DNA from: Altererythrobacter sp.
GTDB lineage: Bacteria; Pseudomonadota; Alphaproteobacteria; Sphingomonadales; Sphingomonadaceae
Length of the DNA: 64,000 nucleotides
NCBI GenBank assembly: GCA_016793865.1
Contig: JAEULJ010000007.1
Location: 1-64,000 of the forward strand
Direction: 5' to 3'
Part shown: piece after piece, positions 45,380-54,674 of the stretch
Layout of the letters: the number at the start of each line of letters is the position of its first letter
How positions within the stretch are numbered: the stretch's first letter is position 1
Program-made: the position numbers and the translations under genes
Notes under the pieces: generated by a model
Told to the model about the DNA's origin: nothing
The model's database searches: none
Seen by the model: the letters and a program-made list of their open reading frames with translations, nothing else

Positions 45380-47089
45380 CTAACGTTCGCGCGGAAACAT
45401 CGGCCAGCGGTTCTGCGCCAGATCCAGCCGGCTTGTCGCGGGCGCGCCGGCCTGGCGCAGATACATCCAGAAGTTCCGCATCACGATGTTCACATAGCCG
45501 CGGGTTTCCCAATAGGGCAGCGATTCCATCCAGGTCAGCGGATCGCCCTGGTCGCGCACTTCGGTGTTCCAGCGCGCCACCGGGGTCATCCCGGCGTTGT
45601 AGGCGGCCATCACCTTGGGAAGCCGGCCCTGCGTGTTGGGACTGGCGGCAATCGCCGCGAGTGCCTGCTGGCCGAGGGCGAGATTGATGGCCGGATCCTT
45701 GAGGTCAATCGTGGCGGCGCTCAGCCCGATCTGCCCCGCGTGCTCGCGCGCGGCGATGGGGCGGATCTGCATCAGTCCGATGGCATTGGCGGGGCTCACC
45801 ACCTCCTCGCGGAAGCTCGATTCCTGCAAGGCGTGGGCGAAGGCGAGTGCGGGATCGACCTTCCAGCCGCCGCGAGGGGCGCGGTCGGTCACGGGCCACC
45901 GCGCCGCGGGATCGGGCGCCGCGCCGCGAGGAGCATTGTAGGCCATGCTGCGCTGCGCCGTGGTCAGCCCCAGTGCGCGCGCGAGCCGGGCAAGCGCGGG
46001 GAAATCCTGCGCGCTGCCGATCTGCGCCTGCCAGCGCAGCAGTGCATCGGCATCGCTGCGGCGCCCCAGTTCGGCCATCATCACCGCCCGCCGGGCGTTC
46101 TCCACGCCTGCCAGCCTCTGCCAGTCCGCGGCGCTGAGATCGGGATGGTGGTGGTGATCGGGAATGCGCGCGCCGAGCTGTTCCAGCGCGAGCAGGCCGT
46201 AGAGCGTCTCGTCATGGCGCGCGGCCTTGCGGAGCGCCGCTGCCGCCTGGCCCGGCTGGCGACAGCGCACGAAGCTGCGCGCGAGCCAGTAGTTGGCGGC
46301 CGATGACAGTTCCGGGTCCGGGGATTTGGATGCCTGCGCGAAGCCGATCGCGGCATCGCGGCAATCCCCGATCCGCCAGGCGGCCAGTCCGGCGACCCAG
46401 GCCCCTTCGGGCACCCATGCGCCGCTGCCGCCTTCCGCCACGGTGTGTGCCTGCGCGAAGGCATCGGCGTCGCGGTTCTCGATGTAGTAGCTCCAGGCGA
46501 TCTTCTGGCGCCATTCGGCGCGCGCGGCGCTGCTGAGGGTGGCGTCGATGCCGTCGAGCAGAAGCCGGGCACCATCGGGATCGTCGGCGGTGATGCGCTC
46601 GCCGATGGCCTTGGCGATCTCGGGGCGCATGGTGCCGTCGTCCACGCTGCGCGGACGGATGCGGCGGGTGAGGCCCGGCTGCGGGCGAAGCTGCTGAGCC
46701 TGGGGGAGGGTGGGCGCCTGGGTCAGCCCGCGGCTCGTGGCGACCCGCACGATCTCGCCCGCCTGCGGCAGATCGGAATAGCGCTCCAGCCACGCCGCGA
46801 GCCGCGCCAGGTCGATACGGGGGCTGGCCGGGTCGAGGTAATAGCGGGCAAGCGCCGGCCCGTGCAGCGGGCCTTCCGGGCGCTGCACCAGCATGGCCTC
46901 GGCCCCCGTCCAGTCCCTGGCGTCGAGCGCGGCGTAGAGCCGCCCGTACCAGGCGCGGTCCTCGGCCGAAAGCAGCTTGGGCACCGCATCGGCGTGCTCG
47001 TGCGTGAAATAGGCGACGCTCGCCGCGCTGGCGAATGCGGGGGCGGGCAGGGCGAGGGCGACGGCCGCCGCGAGTGCCGGGCGGATCAT
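45380..47089 (-). CDS. Soluble-type lytic transglycosylase
   Basis: A 569-residue periplasmic enzyme with a signal peptide (MIRPALAAAVALALPAPAFA), a long superhelical alpha domain rich in alanine repeats, and a C-terminal lysozyme-like SLT domain with catalytic glutamate in HALQESSFREE, then ANAIGLMQI, MAAYNAGMTPVARW and WMESLPYWETRGYV. It cleaves peptidoglycan to 1,6-anhydro muropeptides. ATG 47089 overlaps the preceding gene stop by 4 nt; the longer frame to 47659 reads through that gene. Confidence 0.92.
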   Translation of the reverse strand: MIRPALAAAVALALPAPAFASAASVAYFTHEHADAVPKLLSAEDRAWYGRLYAALDARDWTGAEAMLVQRPEGPLHGPALARYYLDPASPRIDLARLAAWLERYSDLPQAGEIVRVATSRGLTQAPTLPQAQQLRPQPGLTRRIRPRSVDDGTMRPEIAKAIGERITADDPDGARLLLDGIDATLSSAARAEWRQKIAWSYYIENRDADAFAQAHTVAEGGSGAWVPEGAWVAGLAAWRIGDCRDAAIGFAQASKSPDPELSSAANYWLARSFVRCRQPGQAAAALRKAARHDETLYGLLALEQLGARIPDHHHHPDLSAADWQRLAGVENARRAVMMAELGRRSDADALLRWQAQIGSAQDFPALARLARALGLTTAQRSMAYNAPRGAAPDPAARWPVTDRAPRGGWKVDPALAFAHALQESSFREEVVSPANAIGLMQIRPIAAREHAGQIGLSAATIDLKDPAINLALGQQALAAIAASPNTQGRLPKVMAAYNAGMTPVARWNTEVRDQGDPLTWMESLPYWETRGYVNIVMRNFWMYLRQAGAPATSRLDLAQNRWPMFPRER

Positions 47090-47835
47090 GCGCTCCACTC
47101 CAGCCACTGGTGCCAGAACCGGCGCTTGTGCGGGGCCGAGCGCGCAAGCGTCTCCAGCGCGGGCCCGGCGAGCAGCGGCACGCCGGCTTCCGCCGCGAGC
47201 AGGGCGGGGGCCTTGCCGAAGGTGATCAGCCGCGCGGGCCGGGCGAGTGCGATATGGTGGCGGGTGAGCGCCGCGAGCCCGCGCGCGGCCAGGTCGTCCC
47301 AATCGGGCAGCGGGGTCACGCGCGGCAGCGCGCTGGCGATATAGGCCGCGCCTTCGGCAATACCCATCGCGGCGAGAATGCGGGTCAGCATCTGGCCCTG
47401 ATCCCCTGTCAGCAGCGCCTCGCGGTCGCCCTCGTCGGGCTGGCCCACCAGCACCATCAGCGCCGCCCCGACTTCTCCCACGGGCGCCACGCGTTCCAGC
47501 AGCGATCCGGGATCGAGGGTCGGCTCGGTCAGCCAGAAATCGCGAAAACCGGCCAGATCGCGCGGCCAGCTCGCTGGGTCGCCCCCGATGGGTGCGCCGG
47601 GCTCTCGGGCGAGCGCACGCTCCAGCGCGGGCGCGGCGGCCTGGCGCGGCGCAGTGCATGCGGGCGGGGCGCGTTCCGGCGCCGCGGCGGGCTCGCTCGC
47701 GGCGGGCTCGCGCAGCCAGGCGCGGGGTTCATCGGCATAGTCGCAATCCACGCCCGCCTCGCGCCACCAGTCGAGCGCGGCGGCATAGTCGGCCGCCAGG
47801 GAACCGGGGCTGGTGGAGAATGCGTTGTCGGTCAT
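47086..47835 (-). CDS. Uracil-DNA glycosylase-like protein, degenerate
   Basis: A 249-residue protein resembling the family 4/5 uracil-DNA glycosylase superfamily in LMVLVGQPDEGDREALLTGD, AYIASALPRVTPLPDW and RLITFGKAPALLAAEAGVPL. The usual GEAPG motif is replaced by GQPDEGD, and the four cysteines that bind the Fe-S cluster in families 4 and 5 are not present (only two cysteines, both in the N-terminal linker). It may have a changed or lost activity. A proline/alanine-rich linker fills residues 45-90. It overlaps the transglycosylase by 4 nt and is divergent from ETF-QO. Confidence 0.7.
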   Translation of the reverse strand: MTDNAFSTSPGSLAADYAAALDWWREAGVDCDYADEPRAWLREPAASEPAAAPERAPPACTAPRQAAAPALERALAREPGAPIGGDPASWPRDLAGFRDFWLTEPTLDPGSLLERVAPVGEVGAALMVLVGQPDEGDREALLTGDQGQMLTRILAAMGIAEGAAYIASALPRVTPLPDWDDLAARGLAALTRHHIALARPARLITFGKAPALLAAEAGVPLLAGPALETLARSAPHKRRFWHQWLEWSA

Positions 47836-47917
47836 CGATCCCGCGCAAATCCTTGACCTTGCGCGGCCCCGTGGGTCAAGGCTTGGCGCACGCGCAATAC
47901 GACGAAAAGAGACGGAA

Positions 47918-49561
47918 ATGAGCGAACGCGAATCCATGCCCTGCGACGTGGTTATCGTAGGCGGCGGTCCGGCCGGCCTCGCAGCGGCGATCCGGCTCAG
48001 GCAGCTCAATGCCGAGCTGGAGGTCGTGGTGCTCGAAAAGGGCAGCGAGATCGGCGCGCATATCCTCTCGGGCGCGGTGGTCGATCCCAAGGCTTTGGAC
48101 GAGCTGCTGCCCGAATGGCGCGAAAGCTGCTCGCTGGCCGAGGTGCCGGTGACGGACAACTGGCACTGGAACCTGTCGGCCACGAAGAAGCACGACATGC
48201 CGCACTTCCTGATGCCGCCACTGATGAGCAACAAGGGGTGCTACACCGGCTCGCTAGGCAACCTCACCCGCTGGCTGGCCGAGCAGGCCGAGGGGCTGGG
48301 GGTGATGGTCTTCCCCGGCTTCCCCGCGGCCGAGGTGATCGAGGAGGAGGGCAGGGTCGCCGGCGTCATCACCCAGGATATGGGCGCGGCCGCCGATGGC
48401 AGCCGCAAGCCCGATTACCAGCCGGGCATGGAGATCCGCGCCAAATACACGCTCTTCGCCGAAGGCGCGCGCGGAAACCTGACCAAGCGGATGAAGGCCC
48501 GCTTCGATCTGGAGCGGGATTGCCAGCCCCAGGTCTATGGCCTCGGCATCAAGGAGTTGTGGGACATCGATCCTGCGAACCATGTGCCCGGCCGGGTGAT
48601 CCACACCCAAGGTTGGCCGCTCAGCGAAAGCGGGAGCTGGGGCGGCGGCTTCCTCTACCACCAGGCGGCGGGCCAGGTGGCGCTCGGCTTCGTGACCGCG
48701 CTCGATTACAAGAACCCCTGGGTGCGCCCCTATCAGGAATTCCAGCGCTGGAAGCACCACCCGGAGATTGCCGCCATCCTCAAGGGCGGCAAGCGCGTGG
48801 CCTATGGCGCGCGCGCGATCAACGAGGGCGGCTGGCAGTCCGTGCCCAGGCTCGCCTTCCCCGGCGGGGCGCTGATCGGCTGCGCCGCGGGCTTCGTCAA
48901 CGTGCCGCGCATCAAGGGCAGCCACACCGCGATGAAGAGCGGGATGCTGGCGGCCGAGGCGGTGGCCAAGGCTTTGGGCGAGGGTCGCGAAGGCGCGGAA
49001 CTGGCGGAATACGATGCCGCCGTGCGCGAAAGCTGGATCGCGAAGGAGCTCAAGCTGGTCCAGAACGCGGAGCCGGCGGTGGCGAAGTTCGGCGAGGATT
49101 TCGGCACCATCATCGCCGGGGCCGACATGTGGATGCGCACGCTGAAAATCGGCCTGCCGATCAGCATGAAGCACCACCGCGACTACGAAACGCTCCAGCG
49201 CGCCGATCTCTACCAGCCGATCGATTACCCCAAGCCCGACGGCAAGCTGAGCTTCGACCGGCTGACGAATGTGGCCTTCAGCTACACCAACCACGCCGAG
49301 GACCAGCCCAACCACCTCAAGGTGAAGGACATGGCGCTGCAATACAGCAGCGAATATCTGACCTACGCCGGCCCCTCGCAACGCTACTGCCCCGCGGGCG
49401 TCTACGAATGGCTGGTGCCGGAGGACGGCGGCAAGGCGAAGTTCCAGATCAACAGCCAGAACTGCGTCCACTGCAAGACCTGCGACATCAAGGACCCCAA
49501 CCAGAACATCGAATGGGTCACCCCGGAGGGTGGCGGGGGGCCGAATTATCCGAATATGTGA
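47918..49561 (+). CDS. etfD: Electron transfer flavoprotein-ubiquinone oxidoreductase
   Basis: A 547-residue flavoprotein with the FAD-binding VVIVGGGPAGLAAAIRLRQ at the N-terminus, FLYHQAAGQVALGFVTALDY, and a C-terminal 4Fe-4S motif INSQNCVHCKTCDIKDPNQN. It passes electrons from ETF to ubiquinone in fatty and amino acid oxidation at the inner membrane. ATG 47918 is preferred because the upstream residues do not fit. Repeats follow its stop. Confidence 0.95.
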   Translation: MSERESMPCDVVIVGGGPAGLAAAIRLRQLNAELEVVVLEKGSEIGAHILSGAVVDPKALDELLPEWRESCSLAEVPVTDNWHWNLSATKKHDMPHFLMPPLMSNKGCYTGSLGNLTRWLAEQAEGLGVMVFPGFPAAEVIEEEGRVAGVITQDMGAAADGSRKPDYQPGMEIRAKYTLFAEGARGNLTKRMKARFDLERDCQPQVYGLGIKELWDIDPANHVPGRVIHTQGWPLSESGSWGGGFLYHQAAGQVALGFVTALDYKNPWVRPYQEFQRWKHHPEIAAILKGGKRVAYGARAINEGGWQSVPRLAFPGGALIGCAAGFVNVPRIKGSHTAMKSGMLAAEAVAKALGEGREGAELAEYDAAVRESWIAKELKLVQNAEPAVAKFGEDFGTIIAGADMWMRTLKIGLPISMKHHRDYETLQRADLYQPIDYPKPDGKLSFDRLTNVAFSYTNHAEDQPNHLKVKDMALQYSSEYLTYAGPSQRYCPAGVYEWLVPEDGGKAKFQINSQNCVHCKTCDIKDPNQNIEWVTPEGGGGPNYPNM

Positions 49562-49677
49562 GGGGTGATGGCGTTTTCGGATCCTCGACCAACCAAATGG
49601 GGCTGCCTCATAGCGTTGGCGTGGACAACCGATTTCTCTTTTGCGCGGTTCCGAAACGGTAAGCGAGATTAGCCTCT

Positions 49678-49810
49678 CTCCCCTCGCGGGAGAGATACGG
49701 AGACTTGGGTCTGCTCGGCAGGCCCTAGTCGCAGTTGAGAGGGGGCCGCGGCGCGAGTTGACGCTCGCGACCCCTCTCCCAACCCTCTCCCGCAAGGGGA
49801 GAGGGCTTTT
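49678..49810. repeat. GC-rich palindromic repeat cluster, copy 2
   Basis: Inverted arms ccctctccc (49783-49791) and gggagaggg (49797-49805) followed by ctttt, plus an imperfect ctctccc/gggagag unit at 49678-49694. The right unit is an intrinsic-terminator-like hairpin just before ispE and after etfD. The sequence matches the unit at 50773-50806 nearly exactly. Confidence 0.7.
49783..49810 (+). terminator. Terminator-like hairpin after etfD
   Basis: A 9-bp stem ccctctccc/gggagaggg with 5-nt loop and a run ctttt, 222 nt past the etfD stop and 16 nt before the ispE start. It belongs to the repeat family, so it may be a repeat first and a terminator second. Confidence 0.5.
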
Positions 49811-49825
49811 GAAAGTGCAAACTGA

Positions 49826-50755
49826 GTGCGCGAAACCGCTTTCGCCAAGATCAACCTCGCGCTGCACGTTAGGGCACGGCGTCCGGACGGATATCACGAG
49901 CTCGAGACGCTGTTCGTCTTCGTCGATGCGGGGGACATCCTCACCGCGCGGGTGGCGGAGCGGGATGCGCTGACCACGCTGGGCGAGTTCGCCTCACTTC
50001 TCCCCTCCCCTTGGGGAGGGGTTGGGGGTGGGGGTTCTGCGCCATCGACCGCTGAGCACCCCCACCCCGACCCTCCCCCTCAAGGGGGAGGGGGAAGCAG
50101 TGCAGAGGTTTCCTCTCATGGGGGAGGGGGATTGTTTGATAATCTGGTCTTTCGCACGCTCAACGCCCTCCCACGCGCCGATGGCCTCGCCATCACGCTG
50201 GAGAAGAACCTGCCCGTCGCCGCCGGGCTCGGGGGCGGGTCGGCGGATGCGGGGGCGGTGTTTCGGATCGTGCGCGATCGTTATGGGCTGCCAGACGACT
50301 GGCGCGCGCGGGCGGCGAAGCTGGGGGCCGATGTGCCGGCCTGCGTCGAAAGCGTCACGGCAATCGGGCGCGGGACCGGGACCGAGCTGGAGCCGGCCGA
50401 CGCCAGCCTGGCGGGCACGCCGGTGCTGCTGGTCAATCCGCGCCTTCCGCTATCCACCGGGCCGGTGTTCGCGGGCTGGGACGGGGTGGATCGCGGGCCG
50501 CTGCCACCGGGAGACGCGCGCACCATCGCGCTGGAGGGGCGCAACGATCTCGAAGCGCCCGCTATTCGGCTGTGCCCGCCGATTGCCGAGGTTCTCGCCG
50601 CGCTTGCAGGCACCGGCCCCTGGCTTGCCCGTATGTCGGGCTCGGGCGCTACCTGCTTCGCGCTCTACGATGACGAGGCATCCCGCGATGCGGCGTCGGC
50701 GCAGGTCCACGCGCGATGGCCCGACTGGTGGCAGATGAAGGGGCGGCTGAGATGA
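49826..50755 (+). CDS. ispE: 4-diphosphocytidyl-2-C-methyl-D-erythritol kinase with in-frame repeat insertion
   Basis: A 309-residue GHMP kinase of the MEP isoprenoid pathway. ETAFAKINLALHVRARRPDG and the ATP-binding loop LPVAAGLGGGSADAGAVFR are clear, and the end MSGSGATCFALYDDE is conserved. Residues about 58-102 (49997-50131) are foreign: GGVGGGG, HPHPDPPPQGGGG and HGGGG come from a palindromic repeat inserted between the strand ending at FASLL and LFDNLVFRTLN. The reading frame is intact, so the protein may tolerate the insertion as a surface loop. GTG 49826 is the start. Confidence 0.9.
   Translation: MRETAFAKINLALHVRARRPDGYHELETLFVFVDAGDILTARVAERDALTTLGEFASLLPSPWGGVGGGGSAPSTAEHPHPDPPPQGGGGSSAEVSSHGGGGLFDNLVFRTLNALPRADGLAITLEKNLPVAAGLGGGSADAGAVFRIVRDRYGLPDDWRARAAKLGADVPACVESVTAIGRGTGTELEPADASLAGTPVLLVNPRLPLSTGPVFAGWDGVDRGPLPPGDARTIALEGRNDLEAPAIRLCPPIAEVLAALAGTGPWLARMSGSGATCFALYDDEASRDAASAQVHARWPDWWQMKGRLR
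49997..50131. repeat. GC-rich palindromic repeat inside ispE, copy 3
   Basis: Hairpins cccctcccc/ggggagggg (50002-50021) and ccctccccct/agggggaggg (50071-50092) are joined by an inner pair of gggggtggggg and cacccccacccc arms around a short centre. The whole unit is translated within ispE in frame. Confidence 0.75.
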
Positions 50756-50772
50756 CATTTGCGGAAGATCGC

Positions 50773-50806
50773 AAAGCCCTCTCCCGCCTGAAGGGGAGAG
50801 GGCTTT
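50773..50806. repeat. Palindromic repeat unit ending at a start codon, copy 4
   Basis: aaagccctctccc (50773-50785) and gggagagggcttt (50794-50806) form a 13-bp stem with 8-nt loop. The start ATG of the following gene begins at 50807, directly after the right arm, whose GGGGAGAGGG is the only ribosome-binding-like sequence there. Confidence 0.75.
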
Positions 50807-51532
50807 ATGACTGACGGCGTATTCCGCCATGCCGGCACCATCCAGCCCGGCGGCATCGTCTGCGTCGTCGATCACGCCTCCAACCGCGTGCCCGAGGGGA
50901 TCGATCTCGGCATCGCGCCACGGTTGCTCCACGATCACATCGCGCTCGACATCGGGGTGGAGGCGGTGGCCGAACGCATGGCACGCGGCCACGGCATTCC
51001 GGCCCATATCGCCTGCGTCAGCCGGCTCGTCTGTGATTTCAACCGCCTGGAAGATGATCCTGCCGTCGTTCCTCAAGTCAGTGACGGGCACCCGATCCCC
51101 GGCAATCGCGGGGCCGATGTGGAGCGGCGGCTCGAAACCTATCACCGGCCCTATCACGAGGGGCTTGCGCGATTCCTGGCGGATGCACGCCCCCGGCTGA
51201 TCCTCGCGCTGCACAGCTTCACGCCGGCACTCAAGAGCCGCGAAGAGGAGCGGCCGTGGGAGGTGGCGCTGCTTCACAACCGCGACGACCGCGCCGCGCG
51301 CCACGCCATCCGCCTGTTCGCCGCCGAGGGGCTGAGCGTGGGCGACAACGAGCCCTATTCCGGCCGCGACCTCAACGCCACGATGGATCGCCACGCGGAG
51401 GCCGCCGGCATCCCCTATTGCGCGATCGAGGTGCGCCAGGACCAGATCGCGGACGAAGCCGGCCAGGCGCGCTGGGCGGACAGGATCGCCGCCGTGGCGG
51501 GCGGGGTGCTGCTCGCCCTTGAAGGGCAATAA
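50807..51532 (+). CDS. N-formylglutamate amidohydrolase-like protein
   Basis: A 241-residue protein of the FGase family: VVDHASNRVP near the N-terminus, HDHIALDIGVEAVAERMA, VSRLVCDFNRLEDDP and LALHSFTPAL, which hold the zinc ligands. Such enzymes hydrolyse N-formylglutamate in histidine breakdown, although many single copies without hut genes have unknown substrates. No hut genes are adjacent. ATG 50807 follows the palindromic repeat directly. Confidence 0.88.
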   Translation: MTDGVFRHAGTIQPGGIVCVVDHASNRVPEGIDLGIAPRLLHDHIALDIGVEAVAERMARGHGIPAHIACVSRLVCDFNRLEDDPAVVPQVSDGHPIPGNRGADVERRLETYHRPYHEGLARFLADARPRLILALHSFTPALKSREEERPWEVALLHNRDDRAARHAIRLFAAEGLSVGDNEPYSGRDLNATMDRHAEAAGIPYCAIEVRQDQIADEAGQARWADRIAAVAGGVLLALEGQ

Positions 51533-51589
51533 GCTTTCGTTTCGCGTTGAAGCCTTGAACTAATCGGTCATCCCCGCGAAGAGGCCGCC

Positions 51590-53305
51590 ATGACCTTCGA
51601 CAAATCCCGCCTTCCCAGCCGCCACGTCTCCGTCGGGCCAGAGCGCGCTCCGCACCGATCCTATTACTACGCGATGGGGCTCAGCGAGGAGGAGATTGCG
51701 CGGCCCTTCGTGGGCGTGGTCAGCGCCGGCAATGATTCCGCGCCCTGCAACACCACGCTCGACGCGCAGGCCGAGGTGTGCCGCCGCGGGGTGGAGGAGG
51801 GCGGCGGGATGCCGCGCCGCTTCAACACCATCACCGTCACGGATGGCATCGCGATGGGCCACCAGGGGATGAAATCGTCGCTTGTCAGCCGCGAGGTGAT
51901 CGCCGATTCGATCGAATTGTCCGTGCGCGGCCATTGCTATGACGCGCTGGTGGGCTTCGCGGGCTGCGACAAGAGCCTGCCCGGCATGATGATGGCCATG
52001 CTGCGCCTGAACGTGCCCAGCATCTTCGTCTATGGCGGATCGATCCTGCCGGGCCGTTACGAGGGGCGTGACGTCACCGTGGTCGATGTGTTCGAGGCGG
52101 TGGGCCAGTTCGCGGCCGGAAATTGCGCGCTCAAGGATCTGGTCGCGATGGAGAAGCTGGCCTGCCCCGGCCACGGCGCCTGCGGGGGGCAGTTCACGGC
52201 CAACACGATGGCCTGCGTGGGCGAGGCGATCGGATTGTCCTTGCCGAACAGCAATATGACGCCGGCTCCTTACAAATCGCGTGAAGAGATCGCGGTGGCC
52301 GCGGGGCGGCAGGTCATGGCCCTGCTGGAACGCGACCTGCGGCCCCGCGCGATCTGCACCCGTGCCGCCTTCGTCAACGCCGCGCGCGTGGTGGCGGCCA
52401 CCGGGGGATCGACCAACGCCGCGCTGCACCTACCCGCGATGGCGCATGAAGCGGGCATCGAATTCGATCTTCACGATGTAGCGGAGGCATTCAGATCAAC
52501 GCCTTACATCGCAGACTTGAAGCCCGGTGGGAAGTATGTGGCCAAGGACATGCACGAGGCCGGCGGGGTCTATATGGCGATGAAGACGCTGCTCGACGGC
52601 GGGTTCCTCGATCCCGAGCCGATGACCGTGACCGGCAGGACGCTGGGCGAGAACATCGAGGAGGTGACCTGGAACCCGGACCAGAAGGTGTTCTACGCGG
52701 TCTCCAGCCCGATCACGCCGACCGGCGGCGTGGTCGGCCTCAGGGGCAGTCTCGCGCCCGACGGGGCGATCGTGAAGGTCGCGGGGATGCAGCGCCTCCA
52801 GTTCACCGGCCCGGCGCGGGTGTTCGAATGCGAGGAGGATGCCTTCGCCGCGGTGGAGGAGCGCGCCATCGCCGAAGGCTCCGTGATCGTGATCCGCTAC
52901 GAAGGGCCCAGGGGCGGCCCCGGTATGCGCGAGATGCTGGCCACCACCGCCGCGCTCTATGGCCAGGGAATGGGCGAGAAGGTGGCGTTGATCACCGACG
53001 GGCGCTTCAGCGGCGCGACGCGCGGCTTCTGCATCGGCCATGTCGGCCCGGAGGCGGCGGAAGGCGGGCCGATCGCGCTGGTCGAGGACGGCGACACCAT
53101 CACCATCGACGCCGAGGCGGGGACCATCGACCTGGTGGTGGAGGCGAGCGTGCTGGACGAACGGCGCGCGAAGTGGCAGCCGCGCGCCCATGACTACCAG
53201 TCGGGAGCGCTCTGGCGATATGCCGAAAACGTCGGTCCGGCCTGGCGAGGCGCCGTCACCCACCCCGGCGCGGCCCGCGAAACCCACGTTTTCGCCGATA
53301 TCTGA
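51590..53305 (+). CDS. ilvD: Dihydroxy-acid dehydratase IlvD
   Basis: A 571-residue IlvD/Edd-type dehydratase that makes 2-oxo acids in branched-chain amino acid synthesis. Cluster and metal ligands appear in [29 protein letters not shown] and [38 protein letters not shown] is the C-terminal conserved block. The length suits the family. The nnr gene begins inside its last 86 nt. Confidence 0.94.
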   Translation: MTFDKSRLPSRHVSVGPERAPHRSYYYAMGLSEEEIARPFVGVVSAGNDSAPCNTTLDAQAEVCRRGVEEGGGMPRRFNTITVTDGIAMGHQGMKSSLVSREVIADSIELSVRGHCYDALVGFAGCDKSLPGMMMAMLRLNVPSIFVYGGSILPGRYEGRDVTVVDVFEAVGQFAAGNCALKDLVAMEKLACPGHGACGGQFTANTMACVGEAIGLSLPNSNMTPAPYKSREEIAVAAGRQVMALLERDLRPRAICTRAAFVNAARVVAATGGSTNAALHLPAMAHEAGIEFDLHDVAEAFRSTPYIADLKPGGKYVAKDMHEAGGVYMAMKTLLDGGFLDPEPMTVTGRTLGENIEEVTWNPDQKVFYAVSSPITPTGGVVGLRGSLAPDGAIVKVAGMQRLQFTGPARVFECEEDAFAAVEERAIAEGSVIVIRYEGPRGGPGMREMLATTAALYGQGMGEKVALITDGRFSGATRGFCIGHVGPEAAEGGPIALVEDGDTITIDAEAGTIDLVVEASVLDERRAKWQPRAHDYQSGALWRYAENVGPAWRGAVTHPGAARETHVFADI

Positions 53306-54674
53306 GCCCGTCCTCACCGTCGCGGCGATGCGCGCGGCGGAGGCGGCGTCGGGAGCTTCCGAATGGGAGCTGATGCAGCGCGCCGGGGCGGGTGCCGCCG
53401 AATGGGTGCGGCGCGTGGCCGCAGGGCGCGCCGTCACGGTACTGTGCGGCCCCGGCAACAATGGCGGCGATGGCTATGTGATCGCGGAGGGGCTCCGCGT
53501 GGCGGGGCTGGACGTGGCGGTGGTGGCGCCGCTCGAACCGGCGACAGAATCCGCCCGCAAGGCACGTTCGGGCTATGGCGGAGAGGTGGCGAGGCTGCCG
53601 GGCGGGCGGCACGCACCGATACTGGTCGATGCGCTGTTCGGTTTCGGCCTTGCGCGTCCGCTTGTCGGCGAATTTGCGAAACTGCTTGAAGAAGCTCGCG
53701 CAACACACGGATATATCATTGCAATCGATGTGCCGAGCGGGATCGAGAGCGACACCGGGGCGTGGCTCGGCGCGCCCTTCGCCTGCGATCTCACGCTGGC
53801 GCTGGGCGCGTGGAAGCGCGCGCACTGGCTGATGCCCGCCAGCGCCGCGATGGGTGCGAAACGGCTGGTCGACATCGGCCTTGGCCCCGTCGCGCGATCA
53901 GAGCGGCTGTCGCCCCGTCCGCGGCTCAACGCTCCCGCCGCCGACAGCCACAAGTATCGCCGGGGGTTGCTGGCCGTGGTGGCGGGCGAGATGCCCGGCG
54001 CGGCGCTGCTGTCGGCCGAGGCGGCGCTGCGCGCGGGGGCGGGCTATGTGAAGCTGCTGAGTGCGCGGGACGACTGCAACGCCCCGCCAGAGCTGGTGGT
54101 CGAGCGCGATCTCGCGTCGCTGGCCGACGATCGGCTCGCCGCGGTGCTGCTCGGCCCCGGCCTGGGCCGGGGCGATATCGGCCGCGAACGCCTCGGGGCC
54201 GTGCTCGACGCCGCCCGCCCCGTGGTCCTCGATGCCGACGCACTGAACCTGCTGGACTGGGATGCGCTGGAAGGCGTGGCGGCCCACCGCCTGCTGCTGA
54301 CCCCGCACGAAGGCGAGCTGGCGCGGCTGTGCGATGCCTTCGGCGTCACGGCGGATAGCAAGTTCGCGCGGGCGGCGGGCCTTCGTGACGCCACCGGCGC
54401 GAACGTGCTGGCCAAGGGACCGGACAATTGCCTCGCCCTGGCGGAGGGCGGCCTGGTGTTCTTCCCTGCCGCCTCGAGCTGGCTGTCGGTGGCGGGCACG
54501 GGCGACGTGCTGGCGGGTATCGCCGCCTCGCGGCTGGCGCATCACGGCGATGCGGCGCTGGCGGGCGAGGAGGCGGTGTGGATCCACCGCGAGGCCGCGC
54601 GCATCGCCGGCCCGGCCTTCACCGCGGGCGATCTGGCGCGCGCGGTCCGCCCGGCGCTGGTCGCGCTGTTGTGA
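53220..54674 (+). CDS. nnr: Bifunctional NAD(P)H-hydrate epimerase/dehydratase
   Basis: A 484-residue repair enzyme for hydrated NAD(P)H. The YjeF epimerase domain has [16 protein letters not shown] and [15 protein letters not shown]; the dehydratase domain follows with [32 protein letters not shown] and [11 protein letters not shown]. The family-like part begins near 53308, and the nearest standard in-frame start is ATG 53220, giving an 86-nt overlap with ilvD. Its stop overlaps the next gene (GTGA). Confidence 0.92.
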   Translation: MPKTSVRPGEAPSPTPARPAKPTFSPISEPVLTVAAMRAAEAASGASEWELMQRAGAGAAEWVRRVAAGRAVTVLCGPGNNGGDGYVIAEGLRVAGLDVAVVAPLEPATESARKARSGYGGEVARLPGGRHAPILVDALFGFGLARPLVGEFAKLLEEARATHGYIIAIDVPSGIESDTGAWLGAPFACDLTLALGAWKRAHWLMPASAAMGAKRLVDIGLGPVARSERLSPRPRLNAPAADSHKYRRGLLAVVAGEMPGAALLSAEAALRAGAGYVKLLSARDDCNAPPELVVERDLASLADDRLAAVLLGPGLGRGDIGRERLGAVLDAARPVVLDADALNLLDWDALEGVAAHRLLLTPHEGELARLCDAFGVTADSKFARAAGLRDATGANVLAKGPDNCLALAEGGLVFFPAASSWLSVAGTGDVLAGIAASRLAHHGDAALAGEEAVWIHREAARIAGPAFTAGDLARAVRPALVALL

